DNA of 14,036 bases, from positions 1 through 14,036 of the forward strand of contig QNBY01000008.1 in the NCBI GenBank assembly GCA_003644275.1, read 5' to 3'. Under the pieces are notes generated by a model, which saw only the letters and a list, made by a program, of their open reading frames with translations, was not told the DNA's origin and ran no database searches. The position numbers were made by a program, and so were the translations under genes. This document shows positions 7,385 through 13,818 of this stretch, one piece after another (position 1 is the first letter of the stretch; each line of letters begins with the position of its first letter). Origin of the DNA: Planctomycetota bacterium. GTDB lineage: Bacteria > Planctomycetota > B143-G9.

Positions 7385-8298
7385 CGCTTCCCCAGCGCTT
7401 CCGACAGCGACCGCAGGTTCGCCCGCATCACCTTCTCGTAGGCGTCCTTCGTGGGCGGCGTCGTAACTCCCGGATCGAGCACCCACGTCTTCATCCCCGT
7501 CTGCTCCGCTATGAGTTTCGCCACCCGGTCGGGAAACTGGGGCTCGGCGAACACCGCGGCGCCCCCGCTCCTGCGTATGCGCTCGATTATCTCCGCCACC
7601 CGCGCGGGGGAGGGCGCCTTGCCCGCCACCTCCATGATCACCGCCGTCACCTCCAGCCCCAACTCCCTCGCCATGTAGGCGTAGGCGTTGTGGAACGTCA
7701 CTATCTTCCGGCGCCGGAAGGAAAACGACGCCTCGAGCATCTCCCCCCGCAATTCGAGAAGCCGCCGCTGGTACGCCGCCGCGTTTTCCAAAAACCGCCG
7801 CGCCCCCGCCGGGTACACCCGCGTCAGCGCCGCCCGTATCGCGTCCGTCTCGCAGATCGCGTTCAGCACCGACAGCCACGTGTGCGGGTTCCACCTGAGC
7901 CGCCGCGCCGTATGCTCGTCGGTCCCCTCGTTGGGAATCAGCGCCACGCTGTCCGCCGTCCTCACCACCGGCGTCTTCGGAAACGCCCTCACGAGCCTTT
8001 CCATGAACGGCTCCAGATACCCGTTGGCGATTATCAAATCCGCCCTCGCCGCCTTCTCCAGGTCCGCGGGCGACAACTGGTACTCGTGCGGCGAACCCCC
8101 CGCGGGCGGTATCAGAATGTCCAGCCTCACCCCTTCCACCCCGTCCGCCACGTTCAGCGCGAAGACGTACTCGGGCCAGAAGGTGCAGAGCACGTGCTTC
8201 GCCCCCGCGTCCTCTCCCTTCGCGCCCGGCGGATGGAGCAACACCGCCGCCAGCGCCGCGGCCACCAGAACCGAAACCGCCGCAAGTCTCCTCGTCAT
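7381..8298 (-). CDS. znuA: Periplasmic zinc/manganese-binding protein (ZnuA-like)
   Basis: Solute-binding protein (cluster A-I) that captures the metal in the periplasm and delivers it to the permease. The ATG at 8298 has a perfect AAGGAGG 7 nt upstream and overlaps the regulator stop as ATGA. The 305-residue product starts with a Sec signal (hydrophobic 5-21, cleavage probably near AKG 26-28) and no lipobox. Expected ligands are His 71 (GSPHEY), His 139 (NPHTWL), His 203 (TFHNAYAY) and Asp 275 (VLDPG). Three His plus an acidic residue is the zinc-type set; Mn binders such as PsaA have Glu in the third place. The usual long His/Asp-rich loop before the second His is missing; only DEHTARRLRW is there. 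The FAEPQF motif (250-255) is typical of the family. Confidence 0.93.
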   Translation of the reverse strand: MTRRLAAVSVLVAAALAAVLLHPPGAKGEDAGAKHVLCTFWPEYVFALNVADGVEGVRLDILIPPAGGSPHEYQLSPADLEKAARADLIIANGYLEPFMERLVRAFPKTPVVRTADSVALIPNEGTDEHTARRLRWNPHTWLSVLNAICETDAIRAALTRVYPAGARRFLENAAAYQRRLLELRGEMLEASFSFRRRKIVTFHNAYAYMARELGLEVTAVIMEVAGKAPSPARVAEIIERIRRSGGAAVFAEPQFPDRVAKLIAEQTGMKTWVLDPGVTTPPTKDAYEKVMRANLRSLSEALGKR

Positions 8299-8750
8299 GG
8301 CCGTTCCTCCTTGCATGGCTTCTTGTCTTCCCTCAGGCACTTCGCGCAGTAGCCGAAGTGTATCACCGAGTGGCTTATCACCTGGAACCCCTCCCGCTCC
8401 CCCACCGCGCTGGCCTCGCGCCTCAACTGGGCGTCCGAGCACGACTGAATGGCCGAACTCGCCCCGCACCCCAGGCAGAGCGCCACGTGCCCGTGCCGGT
8501 CCTCCAGGTCCAGAAGGTATCTCTTGCCCCCGCCGGACGGAAACGCAGTCACTATCCCGTGCTGCGACAGCGTGTTCAAAGTCCGGTGCACCGTCGCGAG
8601 GTCCGCTCCCCCCGGCGCGAGCCCCGCCCGTATCTCCGCCGCCGACAGCGGCCGCCGCTCCTCCGCCAGAAGCCGAACTATCCGCTCCCGAGCCGCCGTC
8701 CGGTAAAGACCGTGCTTCTTGAAAAGAGACGCTATCTCTCCTTCCGTCAT
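8295..8750 (-). CDS. zur: Fur-family transcriptional regulator, probably the zinc regulator Zur
   Basis: Metal-sensing repressor, first gene of the zinc-uptake operon. From ATG 8750 it has 151 residues. The N-terminal winged helix includes the recognition-helix signature DLATVHRTLNTLSQHGIV (50-67). The C-terminal dimer domain has the structural zinc cysteines CLGC (92, 95) and CAKC (135, 138), and sensor-site His residues in RHGHVALC and SHSVIH. Start choice: ATG 8756 and a TTG at 8795 are also in frame. The predicted -10 ends at 8757, so 8750 fits a leaderless transcript, while 8756 would have only a G-run as RBS. Zur rather than Fur, PerR or Mur is inferred from its coupling to znuA and from the dyad in its promoter. 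It probably represses itself and the transporter when zinc is sufficient. Confidence 0.85.
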   Translation of the reverse strand: MTEGEIASLFKKHGLYRTAARERIVRLLAEERRPLSAAEIRAGLAPGGADLATVHRTLNTLSQHGIVTAFPSGGGKRYLLDLEDRHGHVALCLGCGASSAIQSCSDAQLRREASAVGEREGFQVISHSVIHFGYCAKCLREDKKPCKEERP

Positions 8751-8756
8751 GCCCAT

Positions 8757-8784
8757 ATTGTACCCCCCGAACGCAGATTTGCAA
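8757..8784 (-). promoter_or_regulatory. Predicted promoter of the zur-znuACB operon
   Basis: On the minus strand TTGCAA (8784-8779) and TACAAT (8762-8757) are separated by 16 nt, a reasonable sigma-70 pair (4/6 and 5/6). Transcription would start about 7 nt after the -10, at or beside the A of ATG 8750, implying a leaderless message. The -35 lies inside the dyad at 8777-8797. Confidence 0.55.
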
Positions 8785-8797
8785 ATAATATGCAAAT
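8777..8797. promoter_or_regulatory. Candidate Zur operator (7-7-7 perfect dyad)
   Basis: ATTTGCA (8777-8783), spacer AATAATA, TGCAAAT (8791-8797): a perfect 7-bp inverted repeat of 21 bp total, the length of a Fur/Zur box, in an otherwise GC-rich region. It covers the -35 of the zur operon, so a bound repressor would block RNA polymerase. It lies 37 nt upstream of the divergent HNH gene's -35, so control of that gene is less likely. Confidence 0.6.
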
Positions 8798-8834
8798 CCT
8801 GCCCGCTTCCCCGCTCCGTCCCCTTATTTTCACA

Positions 8835-8862
8835 TTGATATCCGCCCCCGCCTCGTTATAAT
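8835..8862 (+). promoter_or_regulatory. Strong sigma-70 promoter of the HNH gene operon
   Basis: TTGATA (8835-8840), a 16-nt spacer and TATAAT (8857-8862) match the consensus at 11 of 12 positions. The start codons ATGATG begin 5 and 8 nt after the -10, so transcription should start at or within 2-3 nt of the translation start. No Shine-Dalgarno site fits between them. Confidence 0.7.
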
Positions 8863-8866
8863 TAGG

Positions 8867-9481
8867 ATGATGAACTCGGACGCCGCCGCAAAATTGCTCG
8901 ACAGGCCCACCCTGGTCCTCAACAGGTCCTGGCACCCCGTCTTCACCGTTCCCGTCCGCCGCGCCATCGTCTGGCTCTACCGCGACATAGCGCACGTCGT
9001 CCACGAGAGCGAATACACGCTCCACGACCTCCAGAGCTGGGCCGACCTCTCCCGCTTCCTCGACAAGCCCGCCCTCGCGAGCCCCAGCATCCGCCTCGCC
9101 GTGCCCGACGTCGTGAAGATGGTCCGCTACAACGGAATGCCCCGCTTCCGCGTCGCCTTCACGCGCCGCGCCCTCTTCATGCGCGACAAGTACCGCTGCC
9201 AGTACTGCGGCGCTTCCCCCGGCTCCAAGGAACTCACCATTGACCACATCGTCCCCCTCTCCCGCGGCGGCCGCTCCTGCTGGGAAAACTGCGTCCTCGC
9301 CTGCGTCTCCTGCAACTCCAAGAAGGGTTGCCGCACCCCCGCCGAAGCTGGCATGACCCTCCTCAGCGAGCCCCGCGAGCCCAAGTGGAGCCCCCTCTTC
9401 AACATCGCTCCCACCCGCGTGCTCGACTCCTGGCAGAACTTCGTCTCCGAGGCTTACTGGAACGTGATACTGAGGGACTGA
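8867..9481 (+). CDS. HNH endonuclease family protein
   Basis: Small HNH nuclease of the McrA-like (COG1403) group; its target is unknown. The 204-residue product opens with the domain common to this subfamily (TLVLNRSWHPVFTVPVRRAI, residues 15-34). It then has a zinc-ribbon HNH fold: CQYC (Cys 111, 114), the catalytic LTIDHIVPLSRGG (Asp 126, His 127), the central Asn 141 in WENCVLAC, and a second CVSCN (Cys 146, 149) followed by KKGCRTPAEAGM. All expected residues are present. Proteins of this form are widespread, often single-copy and chromosomal, with no proven restriction role. The start is ATG 8867 or the adjacent ATG 8870. There is no RBS, and the promoter sits directly upstream, so the mRNA is probably leaderless. 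The next gene starts 6 nt after the stop. Confidence 0.88.
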   Translation: MMNSDAAAKLLDRPTLVLNRSWHPVFTVPVRRAIVWLYRDIAHVVHESEYTLHDLQSWADLSRFLDKPALASPSIRLAVPDVVKMVRYNGMPRFRVAFTRRALFMRDKYRCQYCGASPGSKELTIDHIVPLSRGGRSCWENCVLACVSCNSKKGCRTPAEAGMTLLSEPREPKWSPLFNIAPTRVLDSWQNFVSEAYWNVILRD

Positions 9482-9487
9482 GCGGCG

Positions 9488-10438
9488 ATGAGAAGGGTCT
9501 TCCTCCTCGTCCTCGTCTTCTTCACCCTCACCACCGCCTTCGCCGTCCTCGAGAGCGACCCCTCCTGCATCCTCGACCGCCTCCTCGCCGTCCTGAATCC
9601 TTCCGCCTCTCCCGCCGCGCCCGCGGCTTCCGGCAGGGAAGCGGCCCCTTCCTCCCCCTCCGGCCGCCTCACCCTCGCCACCTGGAACATCCGCCGCTTC
9701 TCCTCCCGCTCGCGCGACGACGCCGAACTCGCGAGGATTTGCGACGTCCTCGAACGCTACGACCTCATCGCCGTCCAGGAACTCCTCGACGCCGACGCCC
9801 TCCGCCGTTGCGCCGCCGAGCTCGCCCGCCGCGGAAAGCCCTTCTCCTTCCTCGTCTCCGACCCCGTAGGAAGGGGCGTCAAGGAACGCTACGGCTTCCT
9901 CTACCGTTCCGACCTCCTCTCCGCCTCCCGACCCCGCCTCTATCCCGACACCATGGACCGCTTCATCCGCGAGCCCTACTACGCCGACTTCCGCTGCGGC
10001 GATTTCGACTTCACCCTCATCACCGTCCACATCATCTACAAGTCGAAACGCGCGCCCGAGCGGGAGATGGAGCTCGACGCCCTCGCCTCCGCCTTCGAGT
10101 ACGTCCAGAAGCGCAACGGCCCGGAGAACGACGTCATCCTCACCGGCGACTTCAACGAGGAACCCGGCTCCCCCCGCTTCGCCCGCCTCACCGGCATTGA
10201 TTCCCTCGTCATGCTCGTGCGCGGCGTGAAGACCACCATATCCGACTCCTCCACCTACGACCAGATAGTCTTCCAGGAACGCTACACCGCCCATGAGTTC
10301 ACCGGCCGCTGGGGAGTCTTCCGCTTCGACGAGGAAATGTACGGCGACGAGGACAGAAAAGCCTCGCTCCAGGTCTCCGACCACCGCCCCGTCTGGGCCG
10401 TCTTCCGAACCGATGCAGGGGACGACGATGAAAACTGA
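9488..10438 (+). CDS. Exported endonuclease/exonuclease/phosphatase (DNase I-like) family protein
   Basis: Metal-dependent phosphodiesterase/nuclease fold. The 316-residue product has a Sec signal (MRRVFLLVLVFFTLTTAFA, cut probable after AFA 17-19), a Pro/Ala/Ser linker (about 33-60), then the catalytic domain. Motifs in order: TWNIR (Asn 67), AVQEL (Glu 98, Mg2+ ligand), RYGFLYR (134-140), TVH (His 181), LTGDFNEE (Asp 221, Asn 223), YDQIVF (Asp 258) and SDHRPVWA (Asp 298, His 299). All active-site residues of the superfamily are present. It should act in the periplasm or outside the cell. Whether it cuts DNA, RNA, a phospholipid or another phosphodiester cannot be told from sequence. It starts at ATG 9488, 6 nt after the HNH stop, with a weak RBS, and overlaps the nitroreductase gene by 11 nt. 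The C-terminus is acidic (DAGDDDEN). Confidence 0.87.
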   Translation: MRRVFLLVLVFFTLTTAFAVLESDPSCILDRLLAVLNPSASPAAPAASGREAAPSSPSGRLTLATWNIRRFSSRSRDDAELARICDVLERYDLIAVQELLDADALRRCAAELARRGKPFSFLVSDPVGRGVKERYGFLYRSDLLSASRPRLYPDTMDRFIREPYYADFRCGDFDFTLITVHIIYKSKRAPEREMELDALASAFEYVQKRNGPENDVILTGDFNEEPGSPRFARLTGIDSLVMLVRGVKTTISDSSTYDQIVFQERYTAHEFTGRWGVFRFDEEMYGDEDRKASLQVSDHRPVWAVFRTDAGDDDEN

Positions 10439-11039
10439 TTTCGACTTCCTCTCCCTCTGTCGCCTCCGCCGCTCCGTGAGGCGCTTCAGTCCCGAACCCC
10501 TCCGCCCCGGCGAGCTCGCCTGGATTCTCGAATGCGCCCGCCTCGCCCCTTCGGCGTGCAACCTCCAGCCCTGGCAGGTGGTGATAGTGGACGACCGCGA
10601 CACCATCCGCGATCTCTCCTCTTGCGCCGCCTTCGGCCTCTCGAAGACCGCCGCCCCGGGTAGCATCGCCTTCATCGCCGACGCTCCCGTCGTCCTCGCC
10701 CTCTGCCTCAAGAGAGGGCTCGCCCACAAGGTGAGCTCCCTCGTGGACATGGACTTCTCCTGCCTCGACCTCGGCATATTCGGCGAGCACGTCGTCCTCG
10801 CCGCGGCCTCCCTCGGCATCGGCTCCTGCTGGATCGGGATGGCCTCCGAGCGAAGGGTAAGGCCGGTGTTGGGCCTCCCACGTTCCGTCAGGCTCCTCGC
10901 CCTCATAGCCCTCGGCCGCCCCCCCTCCGGCTCTCTCGCCTCCCTCGAGAGCCCGCCGCGTCGCCGCATGGATGCGGCCGAGTTCTGCTGGCACAACCGC
11001 TACGGCGTCCCTTGGAATCCCCCTCCCGCCGAGAGGTGA
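10428..11039 (+). CDS. Nitroreductase-family flavoprotein
   Basis: Cytoplasmic FMN-dependent NAD(P)H oxidoreductase fold. The 203-residue product has the family hallmarks: an N-terminal CRLRRSVRRF (FMN phosphate binding, about 11-20), ARLAPSACNLQPWQVVIV (37-54), and GEHVVLAAASLGIGSCWIGM (119-138). Length is normal. I chose ATG 10428 because AGGGG lies 6 nt upstream. An in-frame ATG at 10413 is less well placed, and the open frame further upstream lies inside the previous gene. It overlaps the exported nuclease gene by 11 nt, suggesting coupling. Cys residues are fairly frequent (11, 36, 44, 66, 93, 112, 134, 187). The substrate is unknown; the family includes nitroaromatic, quinone, flavin and metal reductases. 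The DUF4258 gene begins 3 nt after its stop. Confidence 0.87.
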   Translation: MKTDFDFLSLCRLRRSVRRFSPEPLRPGELAWILECARLAPSACNLQPWQVVIVDDRDTIRDLSSCAAFGLSKTAAPGSIAFIADAPVVLALCLKRGLAHKVSSLVDMDFSCLDLGIFGEHVVLAAASLGIGSCWIGMASERRVRPVLGLPRSVRLLALIALGRPPSGSLASLESPPRRRMDAAEFCWHNRYGVPWNPPPAER

Positions 11040-11042
11040 GTC

Positions 11043-11525
11043 GTGGCCCCGCGCATGAAGGACATAATCTCCGTCAAGCGCCCCTACAAGCCCAGCTACG
11101 ACGGTGTGTTCGTCCTAACCTCCCACGTCAAGAAGCGCATGAGCGAACGGGGCATCTCCAGGAAGGCGGCGGCCGCCGTCCTCAAGTACGGCCACGTTTA
11201 CCGCATTCCGGGCACCCTCATCTACATGTTGCGCCGTAAGGACGTCGCCGCCTGGCGCAGGCGCGGCCTCAACCTCGAAAAGCACCTCAACATCCAGGTC
11301 ATCGTCGCCGCCGACACCGGGGAGATAATCACCGTGTACCGCAATTCCTCCATCCGCCACCCTCTCAAGAAGTTCGCCCCCCGTCCCTCCCGCAGGAGCG
11401 CCGTGGTGGAGGGAACGGAGAACCCCGAACCGGACTCGCCCCCCGCCCCGGACGTCCCTCCCGATTTCGACGCCTCCCCCGAAACGGACGCTCCCCCCGA
11501 CTCTCCCGAACCCTCTCCCATCTGA
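11043..11525 (+). CDS. DUF4258-like protein with acidic Pro-rich tail
   Basis: Function unknown. The 160-residue product resembles DUF4258: LTSHVKKRMSERGISRKAAAAVLKYGHVYRIPG (about 25-57) has the family pattern of His, then xxxRMxERGIS, a helix and a Gly turn. The domain ends with IQVIVAADTGEIITVYRN (84-101), the usual final strands. The small, basic alpha/beta domain looks like that of RelE/BrnT-type proteins, but no antitoxin gene lies next to it. Residues after about 112 form a low-complexity tail: first basic (RPSRR), then rich in Pro, Asp, Glu and Ser, with DxPP repeats. The start is GTG 11043 with GAGAGG 6 nt upstream; ATG 11055 is an alternative. Last gene of its operon, followed by a hairpin terminator 23 nt after the frame ends. 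Confidence 0.72.
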   Translation: MAPRMKDIISVKRPYKPSYDGVFVLTSHVKKRMSERGISRKAAAAVLKYGHVYRIPGTLIYMLRRKDVAAWRRRGLNLEKHLNIQVIVAADTGEIITVYRNSSIRHPLKKFAPRPSRRSAVVEGTENPEPDSPPAPDVPPDFDASPETDAPPDSPEPSPI

Positions 11526-11547
11526 TCCCCCTTCCCGGAAAAGGAAA

Positions 11548-11567
11548 CGCCCCGCCGGAGCGGGGCG
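11548..11567. terminator. Bidirectional Rho-independent terminator
   Basis: CGCCCCGC-CGGA-GCGGGGCG forms a perfect 8-bp GC stem with a 4-nt loop. In the plus direction it is followed by CTTCTTCCCTTCTTCC, and in the minus direction by TTTCCTTTTCC. It sits between two convergent genes (stops at 11525 and 11603) and should end both transcripts. Confidence 0.85.
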
Positions 11568-11602
11568 CTTCTTCCCTTCTTCCTCGCTTCCCGTTTCGCG
11601 GT

Positions 11603-13786
11603 TCAGAAACGATTGTCCAGCAGCGGAGCGGGCAGCTGATAGAGCCCGGAAAGCCACGACGGCCCGGCGGGCGGGTTGTTCGTCAGCTTCTTGCGCCACG
11701 CCTCGTCCGTGAGCCGCTTGGAGAGAGGCTGCGCGAACTCGTAGAAGGTGTACACCGGCCCGATGGCGAACGTCAGCTTCCCGCCCGGCATCACGCACAC
11801 CGCGCCGAGAGACTGCATCCGCCCCGTCCCGCATTCCAGGACGCGGCTCGTGTTGATGTCCGTGTGCACGTCCGCCACCAGCACCGTGCTGGGATACGCC
11901 TTTCCTTCTATCTCCTCCATCACCGCGGGCAGCGTCTCCAGGAACGCCTTGCACTTCTCGGAGGGCTCGCGGCCTTCCAACTGCGCCGTGGCGGCTTCGA
12001 GAAGGTTGGACAGAAGCCCGTCGAGAAGCGTGAGCCGCCTCTTTATCCCACCGGCGAGAAGCCCGAAGGCCTCCATCCCCCTCATGGTCTGCCTGTTCAG
12101 CGCGAGAAGCCTCGCCCACGTCTCGGGATCCGCCTCCACCACCACCTTCGGCTTGGGCGGCTGCTTGGGCAACCCCCGTATGCCCAGCGTGTAGGACTGC
12201 TTCACGTACAGTATCGTGTCGTGCCGAAGCGCGGCCCACGAACCGCTCGCCGCCAGCAGCTCGCGAAGCCGCCATACCTCCGTCCTCTGGAACGGCTGGT
12301 AGCCTTTCCCCTTCGGGATCATCACTCCCCGCAGCGCGTCGAGCCAGCCCAGATAGACGTTCCTGTGCCAGTCCTTGGGGCTCAGCTTCCCTATCTCCTT
12401 CTCCAGATCGCCCATCGCCTTCTCGTAGCCCTTGTAGGCCGAGTATTCCGTCTTGTCGAGAAGCTCCGCCGCCTTCTTGCTCCCCAGCAGCCTCATGACG
12501 TCCAGCACGCTGGGAAGATAGCGGTACGGCCGCCCCGTGAGCGGCGTTCCCGTCCCCCTGAACTTGCCCACCGTCGGAGCGACCAGTTTCCCCATGAAGT
12601 AGGAATCCAGCACGAACCGCTGGCCCATGAAGCGCATTCCGGCCGTCTTCGCCAGCGCCTTGGCGAGCGCTTCCGGAGCCGGATCGCCTGCGAGTATCCT
12701 CGGATCGCCCGTGAATATGCGCCCCGTCCCGCTGTATATCGCGGGCTTCGCCGCCTTCACGAGCCTCACACGGAACTTCGTGAGCATCCCCTCGCCCAGC
12801 AGCGCTTCCGCGCCCTTCCCGCCGGTCGCCTCGTCCAGCGCCTTCCGGTATTCCGCCGGGCCGAGGTCGTCGGAGTAGCCCACCAGGAAGGAAGTGGTCT
12901 GATATATCTCCTCGTAATCCTTCCACAGCGGCGAGGAAGTCAGGGCCTCCGCGACGAGGGCCGCCGCCAGCGTCTGAACGTCGGCGTCCTCCGGCGTCAC
13001 CAGCGCCTCGTCGTCGGGGACCCCTCCCTTCAGCAGGAAGGTCATCCTGCCGAGCCACATCATCGCCTTGAAGTACCGCTTGAGCGTCTCCGAGCGCGTG
13101 TAGTGCCCCCGCGGCACGTACTGCGAGTAGTCCTCCTTGTAGTGGAACAGCGGGGACTTCGAGAAGCCGGACGCCGCCCCTATCAGCTTCACTTCCTCGG
13201 CCGCGGCGCCGCTCAGCTTCCCCGCCCCGCCCGAGAGCAGCGCCGCCGCCACCTTCAGGAAGTCGCGGGCGAGCGACCGCGCCGCCGTCATCCGCTCGGG
13301 CGCGTCCTCCGCGGGATGGACGAGCCGCTTGTCCATCTCCTCCAGTATCCGCATGAGCGACGCGGAGAACCGCTGCTCCTCCAGCTCCGCCAGCATGTCG
13401 TCGAACACCGTGTGGTACAGGTGAAGCACGCTGTCGGTGGTTACGAGCATGGGAAGCTCGGCTTCCTGCAGGAACTTGTAGAACTTCGCCACGTCGTCGT
13501 TCAACAGCGCGCGCGACACCACGAATCCGTTCTCCCGCAGGAATTCGTCGTCGGGCGGCACCTTCAGCACCCTCAGAGGATCGGCGAACTTCTCGAGCAC
13601 CGCCTTGTCGAGCGGGAGCTTGTACCCCTCGATCGACGGGTTCACCTTGTACTCGACGGGCCGGTAGTGCTCGTAGAAGGGCAGGGCGCCTATCTTGGCG
13701 GCCGCCGCGTCCTCCCCCGAGCCGTTCACCGCCGCCGCGAGGAACAACGCGCACACGGCGGCCAGTACGAGCGATTTCCTCCACAT
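11603..13786 (-). CDS. DUF3160 domain-containing exported protein
   Basis: Large exported protein of unknown function. I chose ATG 13786: AGGAGG is 8 nt upstream. The adjacent GTG 13789 is only 5 nt from it. The 727-residue product has a Sec signal (MWRKSLVLAAVCALFLAAAVNG, cleavage near residue 20-23) and no lipobox. DUF3160 spans almost the whole mature chain. Characteristic segments are the conserved opening FYEHYRPVEYKVNPSIEGYKL near residue 37, and LPMLVTTDSVLHLYHTVFDDML about 80 residues later. In the C-terminal third are RFMGQRFVLDSYFMGKLVAP, VADVHTDINTSRVLECGTG and KRLTDEAWRKKL. No catalytic motif is obvious. The mature protein is mainly helical and probably periplasmic or secreted. 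It follows a second DUF3160 gene (13819-14036) by 32 nt, so the two are probably co-transcribed. It ends before a shared terminator. Confidence 0.88.
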   Translation of the reverse strand: MWRKSLVLAAVCALFLAAAVNGSGEDAAAAKIGALPFYEHYRPVEYKVNPSIEGYKLPLDKAVLEKFADPLRVLKVPPDDEFLRENGFVVSRALLNDDVAKFYKFLQEAELPMLVTTDSVLHLYHTVFDDMLAELEEQRFSASLMRILEEMDKRLVHPAEDAPERMTAARSLARDFLKVAAALLSGGAGKLSGAAAEEVKLIGAASGFSKSPLFHYKEDYSQYVPRGHYTRSETLKRYFKAMMWLGRMTFLLKGGVPDDEALVTPEDADVQTLAAALVAEALTSSPLWKDYEEIYQTTSFLVGYSDDLGPAEYRKALDEATGGKGAEALLGEGMLTKFRVRLVKAAKPAIYSGTGRIFTGDPRILAGDPAPEALAKALAKTAGMRFMGQRFVLDSYFMGKLVAPTVGKFRGTGTPLTGRPYRYLPSVLDVMRLLGSKKAAELLDKTEYSAYKGYEKAMGDLEKEIGKLSPKDWHRNVYLGWLDALRGVMIPKGKGYQPFQRTEVWRLRELLAASGSWAALRHDTILYVKQSYTLGIRGLPKQPPKPKVVVEADPETWARLLALNRQTMRGMEAFGLLAGGIKRRLTLLDGLLSNLLEAATAQLEGREPSEKCKAFLETLPAVMEEIEGKAYPSTVLVADVHTDINTSRVLECGTGRMQSLGAVCVMPGGKLTFAIGPVYTFYEFAQPLSKRLTDEAWRKKLTNNPPAGPSWLSGLYQLPAPLLDNRF

Positions 13787-13801
13787 CACTTTTTCCTCCT
13801 T

Positions 13802-13817
13802 CCGGACCTCGGTCCGG
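13802..13817 (-). other. Intercistronic RNA hairpin between the DUF3160 genes
   Basis: CCGGACC-GA-GGTCCGG (minus-strand sense; equally a 6-bp stem with a CGAG tetraloop) begins 1 nt after the stop of the upstream DUF3160 gene and ends 1 nt before the AGGAGG of the next. There is no T-run, so it is not a terminator. It may stabilise or process the message, or tune initiation at the downstream gene. Confidence 0.5.
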
Positions 13818-13818
13818 C

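Noticed and set aside
8757..8866. Small RNA or riboswitch in the zur/HNH intergenic region
   Set aside because: Only 110 nt, fully used by two promoters and a dyad, with both messages apparently leaderless; no structured element is visible.
8747..10996. 749-codon minus-strand frame opposite the HNH, nuclease and nitroreductase genes
   Set aside because: Low-complexity Gly/Ala/Glu/Val shadow; the plus-strand genes have full family motifs.
8867..11525. The HNH, nuclease and DUF4258 cluster as a phage-defence system
   Set aside because: No helicase, methylase, sensor or other defence partner is present, one nuclease is exported, and the HNH subfamily is a common chromosomal gene. There is no positive evidence for defence.
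11043..11525. DUF4258 protein as the toxin of a toxin-antitoxin pair
   Set aside because: No small antitoxin-like gene lies next to it; its neighbours are a nitroreductase and a terminator.
11115..13784. 889-codon frame overlapping the DUF3160 gene on the same strand
   Set aside because: Gly/Arg-rich out-of-frame translation of the real DUF3160 gene; no recognisable motif.
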